Shown here: positions 50,508 through 58,908 of the stretch, piece after piece
How the letters are laid out: each line of letters starts with the position of its first letter
How positions within the stretch are numbered: the first letter of the stretch is position 1
Assembly (NCBI RefSeq): GCF_011764505.1
Contig: NZ_AP022839.1
Span: forward strand, 1 to 64,000
Source: Legionella antarctica
Lineage (GTDB): Bacteria > Pseudomonadota > Gammaproteobacteria > Legionellales > Legionellaceae
Length of the DNA stretch: 64,000 bases
Direction: 5' to 3'
The notes under the pieces: model-generated
What the model was told of the DNA's origin: nothing
The model's database searches: none
The model's input: the letters and a program-made list of their open reading frames with translations, nothing else
Program-made: the position numbers and the translations under genes

Positions 50508-51353
50508 TTATGGTCTTTTCCGGCCATAATACACCTCTGCGGGCGTTAAATAATTAAAGGACTGGTGAAGCCTTCGGTTATTATAATACTCAAAATACTC
50601 CGTTAAGGCCAGCTCAACCTCTTCAATTGTATCAAAATCATACCGGTAGATTTTTTCTTGCTTAACACTACGCCACAATCGCTCGATAAATATATTATCT
50701 AAATAACGTCCTCGCCCATCCATGCTGATAGAAATGTGGTGAGATTTTAGCGTATTTATCCAATCTTTTGAGGTAAATTGAGAACCCTGATCCGTGTTAA
50801 AGATCTCACAACGCGAATGCAGCAAAGCGTTTCTAAGCGCCTCAATACAAAATTCAGCCTCCATAGTAGGTGAAATAGCCCATCCAATCACATAACGACT
50901 ATACCAGTCCATAATAGCTACTAAATACACATGCTTTCCTTTCATGCGGATGTAGGTGATATCTGCGGCCCAAACCTGATTTGGTTTGGTGATATCCACC
51001 TCTTTTAATAAATAAGGGAACACCTCATGCTCCTTATTGGGAACGCTTGTATTTGGCTTTGGGTAAACAGTCGATAACCCCATCATTTCCATCAACTTTT
51101 TTACTCGACGTTTACCAACAGGATAGCCTACTTCTTTTGACAGCCATCTTGCCCGCTTAATTTTACCTTCACATGGATACTGCAGATAGTGCTCATCAAG
51201 TAGCGCCATAAGCGCTTCATCTTCGACAGAAATGGGCTTGGCACTATAATAATAACTTGAAACAGGCAAGTCTAATAGCAAGCATTGTTCACGAATGGTG
51301 AGCTCGGCAAGAGGATCAATCATGACGCGCTTTTCATCCAGACTAAAGTTCAT
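50508..51353 (-). CDS. IS3 transposase OrfB, copy 2
   Basis: Identical predicted protein to copies 1 and 3 (281 residues, complete DDE core). Confidence 0.93.
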   Translation of the reverse strand: MNFSLDEKRVMIDPLAELTIREQCLLLDLPVSSYYYSAKPISVEDEALMALLDEHYLQYPCEGKIKRARWLSKEVGYPVGKRRVKKLMEMMGLSTVYPKPNTSVPNKEHEVFPYLLKEVDITKPNQVWAADITYIRMKGKHVYLVAIMDWYSRYVIGWAISPTMEAEFCIEALRNALLHSRCEIFNTDQGSQFTSKDWINTLKSHHISISMDGRGRYLDNIFIERLWRSVKQEKIYRYDFDTIEEVELALTEYFEYYNNRRLHQSFNYLTPAEVYYGRKRP

Positions 51354-51627
51354 GCTTTTTTTTTAGCCAAGATAGCTGCGCTTGAAGTCGACCAATTTCT
51401 TGATATAATGCCTCAACAAGCTGCTCTTGGGACTTGGCTTCTTTTTCATTAGCCCCAGAGAATAAATCGTTAATGGCTTTGATGGCCGATTGCTTCCAAG
51501 TTTTTACCTGCGTTGCGTGAACACCGTATTCACTGGTAATTTGCGCTTGTGTGAGTTTCCCCTCAATCGCAGCTAGCGTTATTTTTGCCTTCTTGGCCGC
51601 CGTATAATAAGCTCGCTTTTTAGACAT
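51343..51627 (-). CDS. IS3 OrfA, copy 2
   Basis: Identical predicted protein to copies 1 and 3 (94 residues, helix-turn-helix plus coiled coil). Confidence 0.92.
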   Translation of the reverse strand: MSKKRAYYTAAKKAKITLAAIEGKLTQAQITSEYGVHATQVKTWKQSAIKAINDLFSGANEKEAKSQEQLVEALYQEIGRLQAQLSWLKKKHEL

Positions 51628-52368
51628 TTTATTCTCCTCTTTGTATTAAGAAGAATAGCTCTTAAAAAACCTTTTTTTGTGTCCAGAAAACCGCGCCTAT
51701 ATTACTTATAGACTTTACGCAGAGTAGATGGGGCTCCTTCATCCAATCGCTCGCGCATGTACGTATCACTAGGGATCTGTTCAATGCCATAAAGAGTTCC
51801 TAAATTATGTTGAACTTGGGGATCCAGTCGGTGACTCCTATCAAATTGGAGTAATGAAGGGTACTTGAGATTAAACATCGCAAAGGCAGACATCAAACAA
51901 TCCGTCAACGAAATAACATTTTTCCCTGGCGCAGCATCACGGGGAGATTTGATTTTCTGAAACTCTTTACGAACTACAGTGATCAACCCAACTGCAGACA
52001 AAAATTTTCTTATTGGTAACATCTTTGGACATTCTATCATTCAGTTTTAAATTAAAGATAAAATAGCAAAAAAGTTTACGAAATAAAATAGTTGGGATGC
52101 AGTACTGGCGCACTGTTGAGTAGGTTACGGGAACTGCTGCATAAAGAGTAACATGTAAACAAAAACAATTTAGAATATTTAGCATTATTCCTGTTATGAT
52201 TTATTGGATTCTTGATTGTCTATTTACCCATGATCTATTTTGCAATAAAAGGCTAAAGAAAGTCATGGGTAAAAATGAAAAATGATCTAAATTTAAGAAA
52301 TTTACTAAATAAATATCGTTTTAATTTGTTCTTCATAAAAGCAAAAAACAGGATTTAATCCCACTTTA

Positions 52369-52680
52369 CTAACTAATAAGGTCTTTGTATTTGTCCGTTG
52401 TTTCTTGAGTTATTTTTGCAATTTTTTCAGGACTAAATTCAAAATTTCCAACTGCTATTTCTTTAAGTATCCCATTAATTTGAATGATCAACTTATTGCA
52501 ATATTCATCGACCTTTGAAACTTCATTCTCTTCTGGTTTCTGATTTTTATTGTTCGTTACAAGAAGGCCTAACTCTACCAATCTTGATACCGTATAAGAA
52601 ACACTACCCCCTTCCTTTTTGGCAAGCTTTAACACCTGTGTATGAAGGTTATCAGGAATGGTTATTGTAATTCTAGCCAT
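52369..52680 (-). CDS. Ribbon-helix-helix DNA-binding protein, probable relaxosome regulator
   Basis: The 103-residue product starts MARITITIPDNLHTQVLKLA, then SVSYTVSRLVELGLLV, a clear ribbon-helix-helix domain. A helical C-terminal half would mediate oligomerisation. It is transcribed away from the palindrome cluster at 52711-52868 and faces a His/Asn-rich gene, mirroring the 18-kb locus. Such proteins (TraY-, MobC- or CopG-like) bind oriT or their own promoter; which one applies here is not resolved. Confidence 0.7.
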   Translation of the reverse strand: MARITITIPDNLHTQVLKLAKKEGGSVSYTVSRLVELGLLVTNNKNQKPEENEVSKVDEYCNKLIIQINGILKEIAVGNFEFSPEKIAKITQETTDKYKDLIS

Positions 52681-53150
52681 TTTTCACCTAATTTTTAATC
52701 ATTTTATAAAGTATGCATATTTGCATACCTTTCTATTGTGTTGCATAATGTTATTAAAATACATTAAACCATATTGTATATGTATTTACAATAAGTTATC
52801 TTAATTAGTATGCATATATGCATACTTTTTAAAAGTGTTATATAATTGAAGTTATGCAGATGTGCATACTGGGTTATGGTTCAATATTAATCAAATATTC
52901 ATGGTTTTGGGGAAATGAAATTTCCACACATAAAAATACTATATATTTCAACGGGTTAAACACCGACAACCAGTTGCGAAAGGTGTGCTTGTTTTAGAAA
53001 GTTCTATTATTGTGTTTTTATTTACCATGATTTTTTTGTTGCTTTTGTTTGATTTTTTGTTGAGCGCAGTTCAATTGCGCGTGTGTGATTGGTGGTGCTA
53101 TGCTTGGTTTCACCATTTAATTAAATAATTTTATTACAGGAGTATATCTT
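52681..53150. promoter_or_regulatory. Candidate oriT / operator region B
   Basis: Three similar palindromes lie at 52711-52728, 52808-52825 and 52853-52868 (consensus GTATGCATATnTGCATAC), next to the ribbon-helix-helix gene. At 53075-53088, plus strand, TTGCGCGTGTGTGA follows a hairpin (GCGCAGTTCAATTGCGC) and resembles the nic-like motif of region A (TGCGTGGTGTGTGA). Both lie in the same orientation relative to the His/Asn-rich gene. Transfer function is inferred. Confidence 0.55.
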
Positions 53151-53430
53151 ATGAAATGGATTAAAATAATCTTTAAACCCATCATATGGTTTTTTAAAAA
53201 TCTTGCCGTACCTAACCCCAATTATCAAAATAATATTAACCAGAGAAACAATAATAATGAAACAAAAATCAATCCTTCAACTGGACTTCCAATGATTGGT
53301 AATCTGGACAGTATGGGAAACTCTTTTGGCTCAAGTGCATCGGACAGGCAACATAATATAGGCGCGGTTTTCTGGACACAAAAAAAGGTTTTTTAAGAGC
53401 TATTCTTCTTAATACAAAGAGGAGAATAAA

Positions 53431-53715
53431 ATGTCTAAAAAGCGAGCTTATTATACGGCGGCCAAGAAGGCAAAAATAACGCTAGCTGCGATTGAGGGGA
53501 AACTCACACAAGCGCAAATTACCAGTGAATACGGTGTTCACGCAACGCAGGTAAAAACTTGGAAGCAATCGGCCATCAAAGCCATTAACGATTTATTCTC
53601 TGGGGCTAATGAAAAAGAAGCCAAGTCCCAAGAGCAGCTTGTTGAGGCATTATATCAAGAAATTGGTCGACTTCAAGCGCAGCTATCTTGGCTAAAAAAA
53701 AAGCATGAACTTTAG
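53431..53715 (+). CDS. IS3 OrfA, copy 3
   Basis: The 94-residue product is preceded by AAAGAGGAG. The A9 run at 53694-53702 lies near its 3' end. orfB begins at 53705 in the +1 frame, with a TAA nine bases upstream of its ATG, so a fused protein would need loss of one A in the transcript. Coupled re-initiation is the simpler model. Confidence 0.92.
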   Translation: MSKKRAYYTAAKKAKITLAAIEGKLTQAQITSEYGVHATQVKTWKQSAIKAINDLFSGANEKEAKSQEQLVEALYQEIGRLQAQLSWLKKKHEL

Positions 53716-54550
53716 TCTGGATGAAAAGCGCGTCATGATTGATCCTCTTGCCGAGCTCACCATTCGTGAACAATGCTTGCTATTAGACTTGCCTGTTTCA
53801 AGTTATTATTATAGTGCCAAGCCCATTTCTGTCGAAGATGAAGCGCTTATGGCGCTACTTGATGAGCACTATCTGCAGTATCCATGTGAAGGTAAAATTA
53901 AGCGGGCAAGATGGCTGTCAAAAGAAGTAGGCTATCCTGTTGGTAAACGTCGAGTAAAAAAGTTGATGGAAATGATGGGGTTATCGACTGTTTACCCAAA
54001 GCCAAATACAAGCGTTCCCAATAAGGAGCATGAGGTGTTCCCTTATTTATTAAAAGAGGTGGATATCACCAAACCAAATCAGGTTTGGGCCGCAGATATC
54101 ACCTACATCCGCATGAAAGGAAAGCATGTGTATTTAGTAGCTATTATGGACTGGTATAGTCGTTATGTGATTGGATGGGCTATTTCACCTACTATGGAGG
54201 CTGAATTTTGTATTGAGGCGCTTAGAAACGCTTTGCTGCATTCGCGTTGTGAGATCTTTAACACGGATCAGGGTTCTCAATTTACCTCAAAAGATTGGAT
54301 AAATACGCTAAAATCTCACCACATTTCTATCAGCATGGATGGGCGAGGACGTTATTTAGATAATATATTTATCGAGCGATTGTGGCGTAGTGTTAAGCAA
54401 GAAAAAATCTACCGGTATGATTTTGATACAATTGAAGAGGTTGAGCTGGCCTTAACGGAGTATTTTGAGTATTATAATAACCGAAGGCTTCACCAGTCCT
54501 TTAATTATTTAACGCCCGCAGAGGTGTATTATGGCCGGAAAAGACCATAA
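53705..54550 (+). CDS. IS3 transposase OrfB, copy 3
   Basis: A 281-residue rve-type transposase identical to copies 1 and 2, with the full DDE set (ADITYI, NTDQGSQF, ERLWRSVKQE). Confidence 0.93.
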   Translation: MNFSLDEKRVMIDPLAELTIREQCLLLDLPVSSYYYSAKPISVEDEALMALLDEHYLQYPCEGKIKRARWLSKEVGYPVGKRRVKKLMEMMGLSTVYPKPNTSVPNKEHEVFPYLLKEVDITKPNQVWAADITYIRMKGKHVYLVAIMDWYSRYVIGWAISPTMEAEFCIEALRNALLHSRCEIFNTDQGSQFTSKDWINTLKSHHISISMDGRGRYLDNIFIERLWRSVKQEKIYRYDFDTIEEVELALTEYFEYYNNRRLHQSFNYLTPAEVYYGRKRP

Positions 54551-55000
54551 ACCCTAAATGAGAGCGTCATGACTTACCCACAAGGCCCACAGGCCTATAC
54601 GAGAAAGTGAAGCTCTCCTGACCTGTGGACTTGTGGATAAGTCATTCTGATAGAGTTGTGGTAAAATGACCTAAGACAATTCGTAGTAGCAATCACTATT
54701 CATACGGTATTGAGTAGGTTTAAATAGGTTAATTTGAGTGAATTTTTAACTATAAATGATGGATGAATAGCTCTTATTTTTCCTTAATTTTGTTCCAGAC
54801 ATGCGGACCCATATCAACATAATTGGAACAATGATTATCATCGTCAAAATTCTTCTTATACTAGTAGCTATGATTCCTTTACTAATCGGTATTAGCATGG
54901 TTTAAATTTTCATATTGGATATGGAATATATTCAGTCATTTTTTGATGATAAAGAAGTACATTATTGATATAATTTTTTGATATTAATTGGAGATATAAC

Positions 55001-55210
55001 ATGGCATTAATCTCAGCACGGAAAACAAACAGCAAAGAAAAAATTAAATTAGAAATAGATCAAGATATTTTTTCGAAAATCAATCAATATTGTGAATGGG
55101 CTGGCATTTCCAATATTGACCATTTTTTTGAAGAAGCTGCCACCTATATTTTTTCAAAAGATAAAGATTGGAATAAATTTTTAAAAACTACCAAGAAGGA
55201 AGTTGTTTAA
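55001..55210 (+). CDS. Conserved small protein, paralogue of the gene at 15595
   Basis: The 69-residue product shares KEKIKLEI, CEWAGIS, DHFFEEAA and IFSKDKDW with the 73-residue product at 15595-15816. It starts ATG behind GGAGATATAAC. It lies directly downstream of the His/Asn-rich gene, as in the 15-18-kb locus, so the two genes form a conserved module. Function is unknown. Confidence 0.7.
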   Translation: MALISARKTNSKEKIKLEIDQDIFSKINQYCEWAGISNIDHFFEEAATYIFSKDKDWNKFLKTTKKEVV

Positions 55211-55262
55211 ATAGAACAATTGAGAATACTGGTTGTTCAACGAGTTATATGGAGTGTGTTTT

Positions 55263-55616
55263 ATGTTTAAGAAATATATAGTGGGATTTTTAGGTTTAGG
55301 AATTTTTATTACAGTTCATGCTCATAATTTTTCAAAGAGTAATGAAGAGATTATAGCCTTGTCTAAAGTATATCAGACATCCGCTGAAGAATTAGCTGAA
55401 ATTCAAATTAATGCCGGATGCTTTGAATCTTTATCAAATGGTTCCGAGTTTTTAAGTTATATCTCATTGATGATAAATACAGATCGTGAAGCAACAAAAT
55501 CCATAGCCAAAAATGCTCGGGAACATGTTCATGCTGCAACTTTAAAAAACTGCGAACATATTTCAGATATTAGGGCTTTGGATATCAATATAAAAAATTT
55601 AATTGCAGAATTTTAG
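55263..55616 (+). CDS. Small secreted protein with two cysteines
   Basis: ATG 55263 follows GGAGTG. The 117-residue product has a signal peptide (MFKKYIVGFLGLGIFITVHA) and a helical mature part with two cysteines (INAGCF and LKNCEH) that could form a disulfide in the periplasm. I do not recognise the family. It lies 50 bases after the 69-residue gene and may be co-transcribed. Confidence 0.6.
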   Translation: MFKKYIVGFLGLGIFITVHAHNFSKSNEEIIALSKVYQTSAEELAEIQINAGCFESLSNGSEFLSYISLMINTDREATKSIAKNAREHVHAATLKNCEHISDIRALDINIKNLIAEF

Positions 55617-55686
55617 TCCATTGGTGGTTAAAATACAGAAACGGGAATTTTTGTATTTTAACCCAAGAATAACAAAGAAATACCTC

Positions 55687-55870
55687 TTACATTCGAATTA
55701 ATTCCCAATCCCCAAAGTACCCCTCCTTTGTTTTAATTAAATCCTCATATACGCGCATTTCTAAACCATCCCCTAATTCATCCCATCCCGTTAAATGTCG
55801 CGCCCTCAAATCCCCAATCATCCATTGCTTGTTCTGGACTATTGCGTCCATGGTATAATCTTAATTTCAT
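55687..55870 (-). pseudogene. Small gene with apparent frameshift
   Basis: ATG 55868-55870 follows AAGGAAATTT and encodes MKLRLYHGRNSPEQAMDDWG, then FEGATFNGMG and a stop at 55778. In the overlapping frame coding continues as WDELGDGLEMRVYEDLIK and ends GYFGDWELIRM at 55687. The N-terminal LYHGR...DDWGF(E/D)GP-like pattern recalls small conserved plasmid proteins. One indel near 55780 probably broke a gene of about 62 residues. An unbroken alternative is a 54-residue frame from ATG 55851. Confidence 0.5.
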
Positions 55871-55968
55871 AAATTTCCTTCAAACTTAATTTTTTTATTA
55901 TCTACTATTAGTCCATTACTTTCTTTAGGTATAAGCAAAGGGGTATCCCTTTGCTTATAAATTATCAA

Positions 55969-56772
55969 CTATCTTTTTATCTCCATTATTTTTTCAGTCA
56001 ACGTCCACAAGGCGCGATTTAATTTCACATTTTGATCAATGGCTTTTACTTCTCTCGTTTTTGTTCGAGTGGTATAACCGTATTTATTTAAACGATAGCC
56101 ACGGATACCACCTTTAATCAAATTTTCTTGTATGACATTAAACACCGTAAACAGATCACTATCTTTTTGATCAACATAACGTCTTGGTTGAAGTAAGCTT
56201 TGAGGTTTAACCATCATTTCCCCCTCTTCATCAGAAAACTTTAGTGCATGGGCGGCTTGGGCAAAAATCCCTTTTTCATCAGCGTTCAAATGAATTGAGG
56301 CCATATCATCAGAAACATCCAACATCTGATTCGCTGTTTCAATCACTTTGTAAGTGCCTTCAATAACATTTCCAATAACATCACCCTGATGTTTAATTCT
56401 GATCTCGTTATACGATTGCCCCGCAATCATTCCATTGCCACACACGAGCCGAAAAAGACCCGCCATTAACCGATAGGAAGACAACCCATCATGTGAGTTG
56501 ATAAGAACCAGCTCTGGGTAAAGCCCTTGATTATTTTGTAGGGCGTCATGACGTTGAAAACGAAGCATGTGTTTTGCAAATGCTTTAGATTCTTGACGCA
56601 GGCTTTTGGTCTGAGTTGCCCATGTTGGGAAGAATCCTTCTGACATTAATTTATCAATGATTTGCTCTGTTGAGATGGGTGCGTACTTATTGCTTGTTTT
56701 ATGAGAGCTGGCTTGTGTGAATATGGAAGGTGCCAATTTAAATAGTTTTTCTTTTGATAAGACTGGTAGCAT
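55969..56772 (-). CDS. DUF932 plasmid/phage-like protein
   Basis: The 267-residue product matches the DUF932 pattern: PISTEQIIDKLMSEGFFP near the start, LVLINSHDGLSSYRLMAGLFRLVCGNGM in the middle (core of the family) and a basic C-terminus. Such proteins are common on conjugative plasmids and integrative elements; their role is unknown, and a link to anti-restriction genes is suggested only by context. Start ATG follows CATAGGAGAACAAC, the same leader as the divergent gene at 56964. Confidence 0.8.
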   Translation of the reverse strand: MLPVLSKEKLFKLAPSIFTQASSHKTSNKYAPISTEQIIDKLMSEGFFPTWATQTKSLRQESKAFAKHMLRFQRHDALQNNQGLYPELVLINSHDGLSSYRLMAGLFRLVCGNGMIAGQSYNEIRIKHQGDVIGNVIEGTYKVIETANQMLDVSDDMASIHLNADEKGIFAQAAHALKFSDEEGEMMVKPQSLLQPRRYVDQKDSDLFTVFNVIQENLIKGGIRGYRLNKYGYTTRTKTREVKAIDQNVKLNRALWTLTEKIMEIKR

Positions 56773-56963
56773 GTTGTTCTCCTATGTTTTTTCTATTTGT
56801 TCTCAAGGAACAAGATCATTATCACATAGTAATTAACAATTATCAACTTATTTTATAAACTTTGTTTATAATTAATTATTATAAAATTTGTTTACAATTA
56901 ACAAATGCCTTGATATACTCTTTCTTGTCATCACGACAAAGTGTAAAAACATAGGAGAACACA
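56773..56963. promoter_or_regulatory. Divergent promoter region with mirrored leaders
   Basis: Leftward promoter: TTGATA (56846-56841), 17-bp spacer, GATAAT (56823-56818). Rightward promoter: TTTACA (56891-56896), 17-bp spacer, TATACT (56914-56919). Both transcripts carry a short hairpin and then the same sequence AACATAGGAGAACA before the ATG. An A+T-rich imperfect palindrome (about 56853-56895) lies between them. This suggests a shared operator and co-regulation. Confidence 0.6.
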
Positions 56964-57287
56964 ATGACTATCCCAAAAATTATCCAGCAACAACTACTCC
57001 ATACCAATAAAGCCATCGTATGGTCATGGGGCGTATCTAAATGGTATGAACTATCAGAGACTACTCTTGCTTTGCGAGTCCATGCGCGTTACTTAAATGG
57101 TTTTGTCTGTATCGAACTGGATGAGGGGCAAGACTTATATACTATTTCCTTTTTCCTTAATAAAAGTATTGAGGATATGCTAATACATCCAGTACTACCC
57201 TATAAAACGATGGAAGGCGTGTATTGTGATCAGCTGGTTGAATTTATTGATAAAAGAATAGAAAAAATACCAGATTATAAATATTGA
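56964..57287 (+). CDS. Conserved plasmid-type hypothetical protein
   Basis: The 107-residue product is soluble, with alternating strands and helices (AIVWSWGVSKWYELSETTLA, FVCIELDEGQDLYTISFF). The motif WSWGxxKW near the N-terminus occurs in small plasmid proteins as I recall, without known function. It shares its regulatory region with DUF932. Confidence 0.55.
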   Translation: MTIPKIIQQQLLHTNKAIVWSWGVSKWYELSETTLALRVHARYLNGFVCIELDEGQDLYTISFFLNKSIEDMLIHPVLPYKTMEGVYCDQLVEFIDKRIEKIPDYKY

Positions 57288-57341
57288 TATCCTCCAACTC
57301 CCAGATGGTTCTGGGGGTTGGCAAACATCAAAGGGGATTTA

Positions 57342-58154
57342 ATGAAAAAACTATCATTTGCTGTAAAAGCGAATATGAATAAACCACCCAGGGTGCATGT
57401 TCAGTCATCGGATAAAAAGACAACCTATGGAGCATTTCAGGCCAATGATTGCAGTGAATTTAATGGCTGGGAGAAGCTAAGCCCTGAGGAAACCATTGAA
57501 TTAAAGCAATACATGAACAACCTGATAGCGATTGAACACTACTTTTCAGCACAGTCTCTTGGAGAACAAAAAGATTTCAGAATTCGATTGCCAGGCAGTT
57601 TTATTCAGGCCATTTCTGAATTAAGTGTTATCTGCCTTGAAGAAGGCATTAATCTTGATGTCTATGATGCGATGATAAGTGCTGCAATTCAACAACTTAA
57701 AATCAAAACATCTTCTCTTTCTGATGATAAAAAACAACGTGCCCTAGCCGTACTTAATAAAATTGGTTTGGCAGAAAACAGCAAGCCTGATGTTTCTCTG
57801 AAAATACAAGCAGTCTTCTCCGAATTGTTGTCTATCCATAATAAATCAGAGAAGCTGCACCAGAAAGCCATAGCATTATTTAATAAAGATAAAAGTATTG
57901 CCCCTAAGACCATCGAAGAAATTGCCAAAGGCGAACTATCAACCTCTCGATGGCTGGTAACTTGTGCCATAGAGATTTTGCTGGAAGAAAAACCGGATAT
58001 ATTACAGAAATCATTGTCTGATGAAGATATTCTTTTTTTATGGGCTAATCCCTTATTGAAAAATAATATACCGAAAGAAGAATTATTCAAGAAGCTGGAG
58101 TCACTGACAAATTGTGAATCCTTAATAAAAAAACTGGGTTCAATGAGCAATTAG
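57342..58154 (+). CDS. Hypothetical protein
   Basis: ATG 57342 follows AAGGGGATTTA, an excellent ribosome-binding site, and is preferred over the TTG at 57318. The 270-residue product is soluble and largely helical, without signal peptide, membrane segment or recognised motif. It lies 54 bases after the 107-residue gene and is likely in the same transcript. Function unknown. Confidence 0.6.
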   Translation: MKKLSFAVKANMNKPPRVHVQSSDKKTTYGAFQANDCSEFNGWEKLSPEETIELKQYMNNLIAIEHYFSAQSLGEQKDFRIRLPGSFIQAISELSVICLEEGINLDVYDAMISAAIQQLKIKTSSLSDDKKQRALAVLNKIGLAENSKPDVSLKIQAVFSELLSIHNKSEKLHQKAIALFNKDKSIAPKTIEEIAKGELSTSRWLVTCAIEILLEEKPDILQKSLSDEDILFLWANPLLKNNIPKEELFKKLESLTNCESLIKKLGSMSN

Positions 58155-58239
58155 CATTGAAAATTTTGCAATTATCACATTTATGCTATAATTAACTACG
58201 GAAGTAACATTTTATCAAAAACAATCGGGAAAAAATCCC

Positions 58240-58551
58240 GTGGCGGAATTCCTAAATGATTTGCCGTCAGATGAGATAGCACGTATTGCTGGATGCTTGA
58301 AAAACATAGAAGAACTTGGCTTTGATAGCCCACGAGTACAATTCAGACAAATAAAAGGCTCGCTCTGGGAAATTAAAATCAAAACATCCCGCAGTGGCTA
58401 TCGTTTTTTTTACGTTTGCATTCAAAAAAAAATTATTGTGCTTTTGCATGCATACAAGAAACAGTCGCAAAAAGCACCCAAGCAAGAGATTGAACTTGCT
58501 GAAAAACGCATGATGGAGGTATACGATAATGAAAGCACTTACCTTGAATGA
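58240..58551 (+). CDS. RelE/HigB-like toxin (Gp49-type)
   Basis: The 103-residue product from GTG 58240 shows HigB/Gp49 features (VAEFLNDLPSDEIARI, KGSLWEIKIKTSRSGYRFFY, VLLHAYKKQSQKAPKQEIELA). These toxins are mRNA endonucleases; YRFFY and HAYKKQ hold the usual basic patch. Upstream, the frame is open for about 16 codons and encodes EVTFYQKQSGKNP, the expected first strand, but the start position is ACG (58198). The toxin may therefore be truncated or use a rare start. It overlaps the antitoxin by 23 bases. Confidence 0.8.
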   Translation: MAEFLNDLPSDEIARIAGCLKNIEELGFDSPRVQFRQIKGSLWEIKIKTSRSGYRFFYVCIQKKIIVLLHAYKKQSQKAPKQEIELAEKRMMEVYDNESTYLE

Positions 58552-58819
58552 ATTTATTGACAATAAAATCCAACAGGATGATGAGTTTGCAAGGCATTAT
58601 GAGCGCGAGCAGATTATTAACAATATTGCAGTGATGATCGCCAATGCACGTAAGGAACGTCACATGACTCAATCTGAACTGGCAAAAAAAATTGGCAGTA
58701 AACAGTCCGTTGTCTCTCGGCTCGAAAGTGGCAGCAGCGCCTTTATTCCTTCACTGGAAACATTGGTCAAAGTAGCTGATGCACTGAATATGCGATTAAC
58801 ATTGCAACTTCAAGCCTGA
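58529..58819 (+). CDS. HTH (XRE) antitoxin
   Basis: The 96-residue product carries a Cro/C1-type helix-turn-helix (RKERHMTQSELAKKIGSKQSVVSRLESG). An N-terminal helix bundle (ALTLNEFIDNKIQQDDEFARHY) typically wraps the toxin. The toxin-first gene order matches higBA. It probably represses its own promoter. Confidence 0.87.
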   Translation: MKALTLNEFIDNKIQQDDEFARHYEREQIINNIAVMIANARKERHMTQSELAKKIGSKQSVVSRLESGSSAFIPSLETLVKVADALNMRLTLQLQA

Positions 58820-58908
58820 AAATTAGGGATCTACACGTCCTTACGATAAAATTAAGATATTTAAAGTATTAAACTGAATCACCTAACAAATTCAAACGCT
58901 GGAGTTAT

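Larger units (their letters stand above)
50242..51704 (-). mobile_element. IS3-family element, copy 2 (1463 bp)
   Basis: Same ends and length as copy 1. The 3-bp duplication CTT flanks it (50239-50241 and 51705-51707). It is nested in IS4-like copy C and therefore arrived after it. Confidence 0.92.
48973..52040 (-). pseudogene. IS4-like transposase, copy C, interrupted
   Basis: The N-terminal 112 residues (51702-52040) and the C-terminal part (48973-50240) match the intact 533-residue transposase of copies A and B. IS3 copy 2 separates them at the codons for VYKRLFAFL. The C-terminal fragment continues into IS3 sequence at its 5' side. Not functional. Confidence 0.92.
48794..52139 (-). mobile_element. 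IS4-like element, copy C, split by IS3 copy 2
   Basis: The ends match copies A and B, in the opposite orientation. An IS3 (50242-51704) is inserted in the transposase gene. Subtracting it and one CTT leaves 1880 bp, the size of A and B. The flanks CTAAAACAG (left) and CATAAAGAG (right) are not a duplication. This copy has therefore probably taken part in a recombination or deletion that removed the rest of the kinase gene. Confidence 0.9.
53354..54816 (+). mobile_element. IS3-family element, copy 3 (1463 bp)
   Basis: Identical in size and ends to copies 1 and 2 but on the plus strand. The 3-bp duplication ACA flanks it (53351-53353 and 54817-54819). Confidence 0.93.
53151..54895 (+). pseudogene. 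His/Asn-rich gene, paralogue, interrupted by IS3
   Basis: The 5' part (53151-53353) starts MKWIKIIFKPIIWFFKNLAV behind AGGAGTAT and contains TKINPSTGLPMIGNLDSMGN, the block shared with the 18-kb gene. IS3 copy 3 interrupts it at ACA. The 3' part (54817-54895) continues in frame as HNWNNDYHRQNSSYTSSYDS and ends FTNRY. The original protein had about 94 residues. Function is unknown; the hydrophobic N-terminus suggests membrane association. Confidence 0.78.
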
